The translations under genes were made by a program, and so were the position numbers. The notes under the pieces are model-generated. The model worked only from the letters and a program-made list of their open reading frames with translations, searched no databases and had not been told where the DNA came from. Positions 31,863 through 43,523 of a stretch of 64,000 nucleotides of DNA are shown one piece after another. The DNA is from Halisarca cf. caerulea (Eukaryota > Porifera > Demospongiae > Chondrillida > Halisarcidae), in assembly GCA_963170055.1 (NCBI GenBank), contig CAUJGJ010000444.1, positions 5,925,618 to 5,989,617 on the forward strand, written 5' to 3'. The stretch's first letter is position 1. Each line of letters starts with the position of its first letter.

Positions 31863-32107
31863 GGGGCTGCCTGTGGCAGCCCCTAAAAAGGGACATGTCC
31901 TCTTCTCCCAAAAGATTCTGGAAGAGGTATTATGGGAACTGATTTTGTTGAGGAGTATAATGGCTATCTTGCTCTCTCAAAAGAGGAGAAAGCTTGTGCT
32001 GGTCCTGATATTCCCCAGTATCTTTGGAGCTCAGGCACTTTTGTCTCCAAGTTGCTAAGGCTGCACAGATTGCCAATTTCAAGTACCCAGAGGACGAGTA
32101 TGATATA

Positions 32108-32839
32108 CAGTGGAACCTGCTTAATCCGACTCCTCTGTAATCCGAAATTAGGCATAATTCAACTGAAAACTGTGGAACAGACACTATTCATATGTGAAAC
32201 ATATTCTATAATCCGGAAAACTCTACAATCCATAATCCGACGCCGTTTTTCATCCCCTCTATCAAAATTTATTCTGCATAATCCGTAAATCCATTAGAAA
32301 AATGGCTGCCTTGTCGAGGGGAGAGCATACACAACTATCTCTAAGGATAAAATCTAGCTCGTGTTCGTTAGCACAGCTGTTCTTAGGCTCAGAGGAAACA
32401 ATTTTAGAAGGAAATTCAGACTTAGAATGAAGAAATTGAAGTGAAATCGCAGGAAAACAGCCTGTACTTGGAGCTCGAGGCTCCGCAGATCGCGCTGCCA
32501 TGCATCAGAGGTTGACAAAATAGGTGGACAAGCCTCTGTATTCTTTCCTCTCCCAAGCGAAGGTTACTATCACCCTTTCCATGGGACTGTTCTGAAGATA
32601 AAAGCATTAATGCTTACGAAATGAAGAAATTTTACAGCCAGTAGATCAGTCGGCATAGTTGTCTATATCTCACTGTGTGTATATACTCTTCCTGATGGCA
32701 CATCATGGTGCATACCCTCATGTGTGCTAGTAAAACTGATTTGAATGCCAAAATTAAGATATTCTCTGTAATCCAACAACCTCTTCAATCCGACATTTTT
32801 TCCTGACCCCATTACTGTCAGATTATAGAGGTTCCACTG
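32108..32839. mobile_element. 732-bp Tigger-type element, non-coding
   Basis: Ends CAGTGGAACCTGCTTAATCC and (reverse complement) CAGTGGAACCTCTATAATC, flanked by TA at 32106-32107 and 32840-32841. Subterminal AATCCG/TAATCC motifs recur. No transposase domain is recognisable. It interrupts the DDE transposase relic between the codons for EYD and WVFN. Confidence 0.85.
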
Positions 32840-33259
32840 TATTGTGGGTGTTTAACCAGGCCAGGACACACCAAACGTATGATGATAATGCACTTTTGGT
32901 CTCCAATGTGTACCCAGGGGGTAGTCAACCCAAGAAACCTCAAGTTCTCTATAGCAAACTGCTTTATGGGTTCAGATATAGTCTGTGACAATTCAAATTA
33001 GTTAACCCTCCTAGCCCCACGCTATTCAAATTTGTCCTTTAAAAAGGACAAAAGTTTCCATTTTTTCTTCGCTGAATTATAACCGCCACGGGATCAAGTT
33101 TGGTACCATTAGAATCGCTGTGATAAGCGCCTCAAGGGTAAAACCCTGCACTAGATTATGTATCCGTAAACCAGCCCCCGAGAACAAAGACCCTATTGAA
33201 CTAAGGCAGATATGATGTCATTTTCCGTAATTTCGTAGTAATATTTTGGTTATTCCAAA

Positions 33260-36200
33260 ATGGCTGCACGAAGGTCTGTTTTCTATACGACAGAAACGGT
33301 AATGAAATTTTGGAACAGCAACGCTGTAGAGGAAGGTAGCTGCTCAGATCTGGATGAATCGTGTATGGACAACAATTCAAGCGTGGATTTTGAGGATATT
33401 CCTGAAGAAATCAGATCCACGTCCAAATTTTCTGAAGAGCGCAACGACTCTATTTTGTCTTGCACCAAAAAGGAGCCATTACACGATGAATCGATACTAG
33501 TACGAAGCGATATTTTGTTTGCCAGCTCTGATGAAGAAGACAACGATTCTGATTCACTTGATGAGGATGTTCAGTTGGAGAACCTTGAAGATCCCGCAGA
33601 GCATAGCAAAGAAGAGCCTCAGGATTTGAACGACAGAGAGCCTCAGCATTTCGATGACAAAGACCTCCATCATTCAAACACCGAAGAGCCTCAGCATTCG
33701 AATGGGGAAGATCAGCACCCAGCAGACACTCCAGATAGAGAAGCCCTCACTGATACTGACTCTTCTGAACAACATACTGACAGTGCCAGTGAAGATAACA
33801 TGGGAATAAGTTCGGTAGGTAGAGGCAGAGGTAGAGGCAGAGGCCGAGGTAGAGGTAGGCCCAGGGGTCGAGCCCTTTCCAGTCAGGGTAGAGGACAGCC
33901 TTCGTCTAACAGCAGAGGCAGAGGAAGGGGTGCAACTGAGCGTGGACGTTCAGGAAGACGGACACCTTACCATGACCTAATACCTCCTGAAGCAACACCC
34001 ATCACTGTTCCGGACGACAGTCATTCAGCTCCACCGGACTTCAACCCTTTACGTATCCCTGGTCCACATCTGCCACCTAGTGAAAACCCAACATCTGAGC
34101 TGGACTATTTCCGACTATTTTTTGATGACGAAATACTGGACAATTTGGTTGTAGCAACAAATGATTATGCAGAGGACAAAAAGGATCAAGTAAAATCAAT
34201 GTACAAAAGATTCAAACTGAAGAAACTCACTCGAGACGAAATGCTTGCGTTCATAGGTGTACTAATACATCTAGGAATAAACACTGTAAGGAACTACAAG
34301 CAAGTGTGGAACATCAGAAGTAGTCAGGTGAGTAAACGATGATAAATGAGAACTCTAAACCAATTTACTACATTCTACAATGCTATTCATGATTTTTCTT
34401 GTGTATACCTTTCATAGTACATGCCAAAGTTCACAAGCCTCATGACTCGGCACAGATTTGAAGCTATTGCCAGTTTTTTGCATGTCGTGAGCAAGGAGGA
34501 GGAGGCCATGTACGGCAACAATCCTGTGAAGATTTATCCACTTCATGAAACCATCTGAAAGTGTTCCTTTGATCTATATCAACCACTGCAACAGATATCT
34601 ATTGATGAACATATGATAAAGTCAAAGGCAAGGTCACATCTTCGCCAATACATCAAAAACAAGCCAACAAAGTGGGGATTCAAATATTGGATTATTGCAG
34701 ATGTCACTGGTTATACCATCGATTTCTCCCTGTATGGCAGTGGCTCCCATTTGTCGGACCAACGGAGTGGAAAAGGTTTGGCGTATGACGTTGTCATCAA
34801 CCTAGTCCAGCCCTTCACCTTTGAGGGATATCAGTTGTACTGCGACAACTTTTATAGCAGCCCTACCCTGATTGACGATTTACGGGATGTTGGGATTCAT
34901 GCCACAGGGACAGTGCAAAAGAACAGAAGAGGAGTACCATCAAGCATGAAGCAGCTGCACGATGCTCTTTCCGGGTCAGATGTGCCAAGAAGATCAGGCT
35001 ACTATGTAAGAGATGGGGGCATTGTTTATGTATCCTGGAGAGACAACAAGTGTGTCACTGTCTTGTCCACAGCTCATCCTGGTTCTTCAGACAGTACAAC
35101 CGAGTGACAAGTCAAGGGAGCCAACGGGGTCTAGGAGGTGAAAGACATACCGTACACGCTCTAATTTTCGCGGGCTTAAACTTTCGCAGATTTCGCAAAT
35201 TCGCGATTTTCACGTTTTAATTTTCGCGGGTCCCCATCCAGTGCCTCTGTTTTTTTGTTCAAGTTAACTAGTGATAGACCTGAGTAGATCCTAGATCGCA
35301 ATAAGCACTCCAAAGTTTTAATGATTGTCAAGCCAAACAGGCCGGGCAATGACACAGACACGTGAACAGTTTCTTCCTCTGAATTGTTGCATATTTCTTT
35401 TCTAACAGCATCTGCCATACTTGATGGAACAACTTGCTCCAAATCTGGAAAGTCCAGACGTTTGCGAACCAAAAACGAACGAACCAGGCGACTTTCTTCA
35501 ATCATCGTCAGGTACTACAGGCACATGCGAACGCAAACGAAGACAAAATAAAGGTAGCGGACAAGCCTATACCTTCTTTCACACCTATATTAGGTATATC
35601 ATCATGGATCTAATAAGAATACAACAAGGCGTTGACAGCGCTGCCCGCTGTTCAACGACAGCCATTTTATATCATTGCGACGGCCATTTTATATCACCGC
35701 GCAAGATTTCAAACTTTTCGCTGATTTAAACTTTCGCGGATGGCTTCCAATCCACGAAAACCACGAAAGTTAAGGCCCGCGAAAATTAGAGCATGTACGG
35801 TACCACAGCCATCTGCAATACAGCAGTACAACTGCTTCATGGGCGGGGTAGAAAAATCGGATCAGTACATCCAGTATCACCGCATCCTCCGTCAAACCAA
35901 GAAATATTGGAAAACCCTCTTTTACCATACAATAGAAATAGGAGTTACTAATGCTTTTCTATTGCACCAGTGGAAGAGGATGATGGATGAGAAGAAGCGG
36001 ATAACCGAGAACACCTTCAGAGACAACCTGGTGAATCAGCTGAGTGCATACTTGGAACATGAAGATACGGCGAACCTCAGTGATGTAACCAGTACAAGCG
36101 AGGAGAACAGCACCAGTATGGACATCACTGTCCCATATATCAAAGTATTTCACGGTAGTCGCTGTTATTCTAGGCAGAACCGATGTTCAATCTGCAGTCT

Positions 36201-36462
36201 GAAGACAACACGAAGGTGCCCTGACTGTCCCGGGAAGCCACCATTGTGCCAGACATCGACCCGAGATTGCCTTTCAAAGTGGCATGGAAAGCAAGGACTT
36301 GTGTTTAGGCGGAACTGGGTCAGGAGGCGTAAAACAGTACCAATTCGCCAAGAGAATAAAGGGAGACCTAATGGAAGTCAAAAAAAAGGGCTAAATGTAG
36401 GGTATTCCGTACCAAAACGCACACTTAGCCTGTGCAGCATGTGTGTAACATGTAGTATGTAG
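33260..36462 (+). pseudogene. piggyBac (PGBD) transposase, interrupted by a 651-bp MITE
   Basis: Exon 1 (33260-34327) starts MAARRSVFYTTETVMKFWNS and is acidic. It has an RGRGRGRG tract (about residues 190-225) and enters the PGBD domain (TRDEMLAFIGVLIHLGI). A 90-bp intron (GTGAGT...TTCATAG, 34328-34417) follows. Exon 2 gives MPKFTSLMTRHRFEAI, SIDEHMIKSK (first Asp), YCDNFYSSP (second Asp) and DNKCVTVLS. After the MITE it resumes with YNCFMGGVEKSDQYIQYHR, where Glu stands at the position of the GGVD Asp, and a C-terminal Cys-rich domain CSICSLKTTRRCPDCPG. Stops lie at 34556 (TGA, from CGA by family comparison), 35105 and 35132. It is inactive. Confidence 0.85.
35150..35800. mobile_element. 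651-bp MITE inside the piggyBac gene
   Basis: Ends CCGTACACGCTCTAATTTTC and (reverse complement) CCGTACATGCTCTAATTTTC, about 30 bp long, flanked by TA at 35148-35149 and 35801-35802. It carries TTTCGCGG-type subterminal repeats on both sides. It separates the codons for VKDI from those for PQPSAI in the piggyBac transposase. A small open frame inside has no known domain. A TA duplication points to the Tc1/mariner group. Confidence 0.9.
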
Positions 36463-36473
36463 GTACCTATATA

Positions 36474-36680
36474 CGGTATGGACCAAAAAAAGTTGACGTT
36501 AAGGACTTTTATCACGCCGTGATTATGTAACCATTCCGCCGTTATCATCAATGCCATGCCGTGATCCTGGAGCTCCTACGCCATGATCCCGAAGAGAAAT
36601 AGCCACAATCACGTCCCTTAAATCCTTCGAATGTTCAGGCATAATCACGTATGTTGCGATGAGGCTTCGCCGTGATCATG
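36474..36680. repeat. Left array of GTGAT(CACG) subterminal repeats
   Basis: After ACGGTATGGACCAAAAAAAG (a mariner-like end) come at least six copies of a motif around CGCCGTGAT, CACGTCC and AATCACGTATG. Similar motifs occur near 40200-40275 behind the Tc1 gene in inverted arrangement. This may be one end of an element spanning 36474-40290. Confidence 0.4.
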
Positions 36681-38499
36681 GAGACGTCCGCTCGCTGATT
36701 TTGGAAGCTCGTGACTGTCTCTATGATATGTGCGCCCAATTTCAGTACAGCTGCAAAGATCTTCTCCTTGAAGGATACAGCATGAGAATGACAGCAAGAA
36801 CGGTTCTGAAGAGCATCAAGCACGACAACGGTGAGCAGCCGTGTTTTCAAACCTCATCTTGCAATTATTCACACCTTTTTTATACGTTAGTGCGTAAGCA
36901 TTGATGATTACCTACGCACAATTGACCCCTAATTGTTTATTATCTTTTGGTCACGCAGTCCAACCACACGTTCTTGTTACCAGTGTTATCAATACACAAT
37001 GGCTGTAGCAATGTCTCCATTCCATCACACTATACAGTGGCAAGGCTGTATTTTATTTCTCTTTGCCTTCATGCTATATGTAGGTTCAGAAGCCCCCTTT
37101 GCTTTAATTTACTGGCCCGACGAAGAAAGAGTGTCTATTGTCAAGACGCAAGATATCCATGACTATTCAAGTGTCTTAGGTGATGGTGATACTGTACTTG
37201 TGAAGTTTGGCAGGCAGACTTTTAGTGGAATTCTGAAGGTGAAGGGTACCATACCAGAGGTTCGAAAAGCAGAGGCAGATTATCTCAGAAGTTCCGATTT
37301 GAAAGAGAAGTGCCCTGCAACGCAACCATGTGCACTTGATGATCGCAAAAGTTCTGCGCACACCTTGACTGGAGACATCTACAAAACATACCAAAAAAGC
37401 ACCAGACAGTGTTCCTCCTGAATTGGCTGCCAAGAAAAGAAAGACGTCAGAAAAATGCCAGAGAGGTACCATTATTGTGGTAGATCAACACGAGAAGGTC
37501 AAGGCAAGCGAAGAGATGGTGATGCATGATGTAGATGACAAAGTACAAGAGGAGAAACTCGAGGCATTAGAACAGACAAACGATGGCAAAGGGCAGGAGG
37601 ATGAAGAGGTGTTGTACCCACCAGTGACACTGGTAGAGGAGGGGTCATGGTGCAAGCCAGGGATGGTCACACCAGATGAGGACTCTGCGGCATTATACAA
37701 GCATTTGACACCACAAGAGGAGGAGGCACTGTATATTAATCTATTTACAGCAGAGGACCAGGAGACATTGTACCCACTAGCGACAACGGCAGAGGAGGGC
37801 GTGTTAAACAAGGCAGTGACTGTTACAGCATATGAGGATTCTAAAGCATTGTGCAAGCCATTGACACAAGAAGAGGAGGAAGCACTGTACAACCTATGAT
37901 CAACTGACGTAGAGGACCCTTTACATGAGCCATGGCAACAAGCTGTTCCATCAGTGCCGGGTGGGAATCAGGAGGACCAAGAGAGGAAATTACAGCAACT
38001 TGAAGACACGGTTCAAACCCTCGCCAACAAGTGTGCTGATCTTCTTCAGCGCATAGAAGTGCTGGAGGCAGCAAATGGTTTGGCAGGGTTCGCTATGAAT
38101 CCATGGCTGGTAACACAGAATCCACCTTCTGCAGTATCTGAGACACACTGCCAGGATATACTGTCCGTTGCACTTAGTGACCCTGATGATACACCGCACA
38201 AACCTGGTATACCAATCCAGCCCACATCAGCACCCGCAGCAAATTCAGAGGAAGCCCTGACAAGCATTGATGCCGTGTTGCAAAAATATCCAAAGCTGTA
38301 CAACCAACGAAATGTGTCCAGGCTAGCAGTTAAACTTGCACGGACTTCAAGTGATGCGCGAGTCAACTCCACATGGAACTTTAACATTGAAGAAGCTGCC
38401 AGCCTACAAGCTCAACAAAATCAAAACAACCATCCGTACTTTTTTCCTCCATCTGACAACGCAGTTGCTGAATTTGAGCTCACTGTGTTGAGTCAATAG
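36659..38499 (+). pseudogene. BEN-domain-like gene with Tudor-like N-terminal module
   Basis: Exon 1 (36659-36830) starts MRLRRDHGDVRSLILEARDC and ends at ACG|GTGAGC. Exon 2 begins at 37084 after TATATGTAG and continues in phase with PFALIYWPDEERVSIVKTQD, a small Tudor-like fold as seen before BEN domains. An A-run shift near 37397 and a TGA at 37897-37899 break the frame; otherwise it runs to 38499. The middle part has acidic repeats (TPQEEEALY, TQEEEEALY). A coiled coil QLEDTVQTLANKCADLLQRI follows (about 37995). The C-terminal part, IDAVLQKYPKLYNQRNVSRL and FFPPSDNAVAEFELTV, resembles a BEN DNA-binding domain. BEN assignment is tentative. It could be transposon cargo (see flanking repeats) or a host gene. 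Confidence 0.5.
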
Positions 38500-38991
38500 C
38501 ACAGGCATGCAAACGTGAAAGAAGGAAGCTTAACCAACTAACTAAGAAACCTTCATCATCGTACATATACATAGACTAAGTGTATTATGCCTGTTGTTCT
38601 TTTTGTTTCATTATTTGCCCAATTTGTATCACTGTAACTCATTCCGCTATCTAACTTCATTAGTGTACTATTATACTTGTCATAATATTTACAGAATGGC
38701 TATTGGTCCGGTAGTATTGCACCACCAATACACACAATGTTTAGAATGTTGCATAACTTTGTGAAATTACATAACAGTTAGGTTTAGGTGTAGGGTTAGG
38801 GTTGGGACTAGATTGCGTAGTTTCTGCCGGCTCAATAATCACTGTGTTATATTTATTACCTCATCTTTATTGCCACTAAAGTGAATACTATTCGACTTAT
38901 ATTATTTTTATGATACCAAATAATCTGATGATGGATGAATACATAAGTACATGTCAAATGGAAATGAATTAAGAAGAGTCTGACATAAATA
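38500..38991. other. Gene-free stretch
   Basis: AT-rich. A short AGGTTTAGGTGTAGGGTTAGGG run near 38780-38802 resembles telomere repeats, but only by two or three units. Confidence 0.4.
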
Positions 38992-40099
38992 TTAAAACCC
39001 AGTTGCATTTCCTTCTTGCTCAATTACAGCTGGGATAACTTTCTGTAAATGTCCAATGTATTTCCTACATTTTGCAACATCCACCGTTTCCCAAAATGCT
39101 CGTATGCCATCCACCAGTTCTTCTTTCCTCTTGGGCTTCACCTTCCTCCGTATGAACTCCTTTAACTCGTGCCACAAATTCTCTATGGGGTTCAAGTCCG
39201 GAGATTCTGGAGGTGTCTTCCACCAATTAATGCCCTTCTCTTCAAAAAAGCCGAGATGTATGTTTTGGGTCATTGTCTTACATAAGACGATGACCCAATG
39301 GCATCTTCTCTGCAATGAAGGGTACCAATGCTTGACTAAGTATGTCTGCATACAGAGGAGCGTCCATCCTTCCTTCCAATATGCAAATTCCAGTTCTCCC
39401 ACTGTTGCTTATGCCACCCCAAACGTGCACCTTCACAGGATGCTTCGGTCTGTGTACAGTAAGAGGTTACATCAAAGGTACAAAATTATAATTGTGGTCA
39501 CTGATTGTTTAGATTAATCAAACAACTAATAGATAAACTATGCAAGGCACAGTATACGGACTTGCGTACCGTGGTTTGTATCTGGGCTTCTGTGACTTTT
39601 TTCTGCAGCAGAAGCGTCAGTGGCTCTCCATCTGTACCGAAGTCTCGTCTGTCCAGATTACGTTGTCAAAATTTCCGTTAATGTTCTCTCTGGCCCATTC
39701 TAAACGCTTTACCTTGTTCGGCTCGCGTATCATTTGGCAGTACGCCGCTCCCCGAGTAGTCCAGCCTAGACTCTTTCGACAACGAAGGATCGCTGATCGT
39801 GATAACAGATGTCCTTTATTCCGTAACATCTTTCGCAGCTCTTCCACCGTTGTCTCGTCGTTTTCATTCATTTCTGCTTCAATGAGCTGTTCTACTTGTC
39901 CGGCTACTTTGGACGGTCTCCCCGATCCTGGCTGCCTCGCAATTGTACCCGTTTTCTGAAGTTTCCCAAGAAACATGTGGATTTCTTGTCGTGTGGCAGA
40001 TAATCCTTCATCAGCCAGTCTGTGTCTTATAGTCGGAGCTTTGAAACCCTTAGCATACCAATGAACAATTCGTTGTTTCTTATAATCGGAATAGGGCAT
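38992..40099 (-). pseudogene. Tc1/mariner (DD34E-type) transposase relic
   Basis: Minus strand from ATG 40099: MPYSDYKKQRIVHWYAKGFK and SATRQEIHMFLGKLQKTG form the paired HTH, a GSGRPS linker follows, then the catalytic core WTDETSVQM. After a stop and a gap (about 39440-39620) it resumes with VKVHVWGGISNSGRTGI, DNDPKHTSR (second Asp) and SPDLNPIENLWHELKEFIRR with the Glu, ending at 38992. In-frame stops occur near 39618 and just before DNDPKH, and a frameshift follows it. Inactive. Clean terminal repeats were not found right next to it. Confidence 0.85.
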
Positions 40100-40679
40100 A
40101 ATACGGAGAAGGGCTAAAATTCACAGCACGGTCAGCAAGACGCAATATTTGTGGCATGGTGAATTTCGAATCTTTATACGCTAAGCGTAACCACGCTTTT
40201 TTGAATTCGCTTATTCACGGCGTCCCAAGCGCACGACGTGATCACGTATTAGCTACGAGGTGATCACGAATCTCGCAAGCCTAAAAACATTGTACACTGA
40301 TGTAGCTTTGCATTTGCATGGACATGTTGGTATAATTATTATTTTGGCAACATGTTGGGACTGAATAACTCCAGGAAGAAGAGGAAAATGTTCTTATTTG
40401 CTTCTTACACAAGGTATTACAGTTGTGAACATTGATACTGACATAGAAAAGAATGATGAAGTCATGTACGAGCAGCAAAAGGGCCAAACAGAGACTAGTA
40501 GACGTACATCCTCAAGTGGAAAAATGGTGCCTTCGGAAAGTGTCATAACTAACCGTAAACATTCTTATTCACAATGAAATGGATATGAGGCCATAGAATA
40601 TAGATTCTTCTTTCTTCCCATCCCAGTGCTGACCACTTTCCTTCGCCACAAAGCGGAACAATGTCTATATATATATATA
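40100..40679. other. Stretch with inverted GTGATCACG motifs, then unassigned sequence
   Basis: 40200-40275 carries CACGGCGTC, ACGACGTGATCACGTA and GAGGTGATCACGAA, resembling the motif array at 36500-36680. From 40300 to 40600 there are protein-like but unproved pieces (around 40435-40560). A short (TA)n precedes repeat R2. Confidence 0.4.
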
Positions 40680-40887
40680 ACAACATGGCGGACGCGAAGT
40701 TGGTACGTAATCTTTCGGCTATATTTCTTTAAAATTCATTCGTTTCCTCCTGATTTTATCAGCGAAGAGTCTTTTTGACCAGAAGAGTTCTTTGAAGTAT
40801 TATTTTAGTCAATAACGACGATTTCCAAGCGATTCGAGTTTCCAGGGCCGTAGGCGGCCTGTGAGTTTTTTAAACTCGAATCGCTTG
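40680..40887 (-). repeat. Repeat R2, copy 2 (inverted)
   Basis: It begins CAACATGGCGGACGCGAAGT and ends with the head hairpin CAAGCGATTCGAGTT/AACTCGAATCGCTTG (40826-40887). The body (CGAAGAGTCTTTTTGACCAG) is the reverse complement of the R2 body at 28530 and 48550. Confidence 0.85.
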
Positions 40888-40899
40888 TTACTGCATCAG

Positions 40900-42270
40900 A
40901 CATCAGGAGTAGAAAGTGGCTGGAGAGGATTTAGCAATCTCTTCACAACTACTGGCTGTTTTCATTGCAAAGGGTCCTGAAATTGAAGAATACCTAAAAA
41001 CAAAGTGACATATTTTCAGGACCACACTTCCAGATCAAGCAAGGATCAACCAGAAGAATATGGGGATGATTGTCCAGCTGATATCCTTTCAGTGCCTACT
41101 GTAAAGGCAGCTACTGTGGTTGGCCTGCAATCTCAAAAGGAGGGAGAGGCAGTTTGGGTGTTCAATGAAAATGTGCACCTTGATGCCTCAGGAATGCCAA
41201 TGTCCATATGTTTGGCTGGCAAAGTTCTATCCCAGCCAGCAGGGCCATGATAGTTCATTCATGAGTGTCATCAGGGATACCAGTTTATCAGCTAGTGTTT
41301 CACTCCCTATTTGTGATAACACAATTGTCACACTGGTGGAGGACCTGAGGGCCTGCAACAAGGAGAAATTCCCTGCTGTACTACTTGTACTGGGATCTGC
41401 TGTAATTGCCAATCTTTAGGAAAATGTTGTGTGACAGGTACGTATACTTCCAATACATTTTCTTGACGATGTTATGAACTTTTTCAGTTACCATTTATCA
41501 TACTAATGACAGGTTCCAGAAGATCCCAGCTACACTAGTGTATGGGAAGGTGAACTGTGGCAAAACAATGGAGATCAAAGCTACACTGTCAATGGTGGGG
41601 GCTCAGAACACCAACTGGTTCCAGGCAATAAGTGATCCCAAAAGATACAGGCATGTACACATACAGTGAAGGTGGGTGCCATATTTGCCTATAGGTCAAT
41701 AAAAACTATCCAAAGTCATGTTAATGTTGCCATACATGAATTTTACAGTTTTGCTAGTCGTACCACTCTCAGAATGGTGATTGATGATCCCCGAAATGAC
41801 AAGGAGCTAAGCTGCCAAGATTGTCTTTCATTTTGAGCAGGCTCCAGTGTCTAATTTCATGCAAGAATATTGACCACGGACTACATTTATAACATCCATG
41901 AACATTCCATTTTTGCAGCATTTAGCCAGTGACTCAATGTGAGGTCCCCATACACAATCTTCCATGTACAGATACATGTACTAGTCATAATGAATTTTTG
42001 CAACTATCAATAACTTCAAATACATGCATGCATCCGAATAAACGCAAGTTCATATGCTCAAACCAATTTTCCATGCAGGTTAATCACCATTGTGGTACTG
42101 ATACCCTTTGTCACCCCAGCATATTCGCATACCCATCGAGCAGGACCAGCTGGACAGTGCACTAGCTACCAGCATTAAAAATGCTGGAAGGGGAGCAGGA
42201 GTGGTCATCAGACTGGTTCATAGCTTGCTGTCATCTCCAGATGACTTCCAAGGGATAATGAAGGGATAAT
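40900..42270 (+). pseudogene. SF3-helicase-like ATPase gene, first part
   Basis: Open pieces form a continuous protein once small shifts and introns are allowed: GEDLAISSQLLAVFIAKGPE, then (41030-41420) VVGLQSQKEGEAVWVFNENV and LVEDLRACNKEKFPAVLLVL. An intron (GTACGT...ATGACAG, about 41439-41511) leads to LVYGKVNCGKTMEIKATLSM with Walker A GKVNCGKT. A second intron ends TTTTACAG at about 41749, leading to TTLRMVIDDPRNDKEL, a Walker B-like IDD. After a one-base shift comes RTTFITSMNIPFLQHL, a motif-C/sensor-1-like TSxN. This A-B-C order is that of superfamily 3 helicases and related P-loop ATPases. A stop before PRTTF and two or three frameshifts break it. The gene is cut at 42270 by a Harbinger element. 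Confidence 0.5.
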
Positions 42271-42566
42271 AGACACCTTAAGATTTCGATTTTTCGCCTT
42301 ATGCGTAATCGGTAACGTGTGGGAAAATCACGTGCGCAACCGCAAACCACAAGTCACGCGCCGATTTCACACGTTGTCAACGTTGTCTATGTGTACTCAA
42401 TTTCCCTGTGAGTTTGCCGTCCCGAGTTCTGTTTTGATCCACGTTTGGTGAATCTGAGTGTAGTCCGGTGTCTGCTGCGTACTTCTGCCCAGTTTCAGCG
42501 GCCTTGCTTCTCATCCTAGTCTTGTAGGAGCGATTTTAACCACCACACTCGCTGCTGTATTACAAC

Positions 42567-43523
42567 ATGCCACAATTTCGTTGGCCAGAGCTGCAGCATG
42601 ATCTATCGCTAGCTAAGGAGGTTACTTCACGCCGTCCTAGCAAGCCTGCAGACTGGGAGGTGATTGCAGAGACTCTCAGTGCTGACTTTTCTATTAAGGA
42701 CAAACCGCCAGAGGAGCTCAAAGGCAGAGGCTGCAGAGAACGCCTTGAAAGATTGCTGGACAAGTTCAAGGCGGAAGACAGCAAGTCTTTAAAGCGGTGA
42801 GTCTGAGTGCTGAATATGTTATCAAATTTGCATTAGAAACACATGCATGCATTCATTTGTAGGTTTGGCACAGAGGAGGAATATGATGAGCTGACCCAGC
42901 TCTTGGAGGATATCTTTACATACAGAAGGGATGTCCTAGCTGCATTAAGCAAAGAAAAAGAAGAGAAGAAAAAAGAACTCTGTGAAAAGAAACAAGCAGA
43001 AGATATGAGAGAATCTGCTATGGAGACTTTAAGCCGTATGTTTGATCACTTGTATGTCTCCTTTCAGTGTTGTGTCTTTCATTGTGTATTTTATATGTAG
43101 TGCCTTGCAGAAAGAAAACGTCCCAACAACTCATCAGCTGACTCTTCTGTAGTGTCTTTGGACTCTGATGGAGAAGACGATGACGCAAAGGGTAAGTCAA
43201 AAATCACTATGTCAACGTGTCGTGTTTGTCTTTTACTATGTCTATTATCATGGCATGCAGGTAAGGAGAAGAAACGAAAAAGGGCTTCTAAGCTCTCAGC
43301 AATTGAGCTATTAGAAGAGAAATTCGAGCGCAGATCACAATTAAAAGAAAAAGAGCTCGATCTGCGCAGGACTGAGCTGGAAATTCAAAGAAGAAAACTG
43401 GAGGTGGATGAAGAAGTGAGGAAGGCTAATGCTGCTTTAATGGAAAAGAAGTCTGAAATGGAAATGGAAGAGAGAAGGGCCATGCTTGAGCTTCTTCGCA
43501 AGCTCATATCACAACAAAAGTGA
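42567..43523 (+). CDS. Harbinger Myb/SANT-like accessory protein (4 exons)
   Basis: Exons 42567-42796, 42863-43035, 43111-43191 and 43261-43523 join in phase and encode 248 residues. All three introns are GT-AG (donors GTGAGT, GTATGT, GTAAGT). The start MPQFRWPELQHDLSLAKEVT, with the Trp and later DWEVIAETL, is the Myb/SANT-like trihelix seen in Harbinger accessory proteins. The C-terminal part is a long charged coiled coil (about residues 160-248: ELLEEKFERRSQLKEKELDL and following). Known role in the family: it binds DNA and the transposase and brings it into the nucleus and to the transposon ends. The gene is undamaged. Confidence 0.8.

Larger units (their letters stand above)
30640..32950 (+). 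pseudogene. DDE transposase relic, split by repeat R1 and a Tigger MITE
   Basis: Three blocks belong to one protein. (1) 30640-31525: coiled-coil N-terminus, then a helical part, GYIDGHERNDLVEY near 31297-31340 and LIYPDESSFQPNEGRTSGWH (31452-31515), the first DDE Asp region. (2) 31885-32105: DSGRGIMGTDFVEEYNGYLA and, after a frameshift, AAQIANFKYPEDEYD. (3) 32842-32950: WVFNQARTHQTYDDNALLVS and GGSQPKKP, where Asn replaces the second catalytic Asp. Block 1 is separated from 2 by R1 (31526-31862) and 2 from 3 by the Tigger MITE. The DGHER, D-E-S and FDQ...H-type motifs mark a DDE family seen in invertebrates and fungi; I cannot name the superfamily. Several stops: dead. Confidence 0.7.
33006..36462 (+). 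mobile_element. piggyBac-like element (left end and gene; right end not found)
   Basis: TTAA at 33002-33005 is followed by CCCTCCTAGCCCCACGC, a plausible piggyBac left terminus. The transposase gene starts 250 bp further on. No reverse complement of that terminus was found after the gene; the region beyond 36474 belongs to a different element, so the right end may be lost. Confidence 0.6.

Noticed and set aside
38780..38802. Telomere-like TTAGGG run
   Set aside because: Only two or three imperfect units, inside an ordinary interspersed region.
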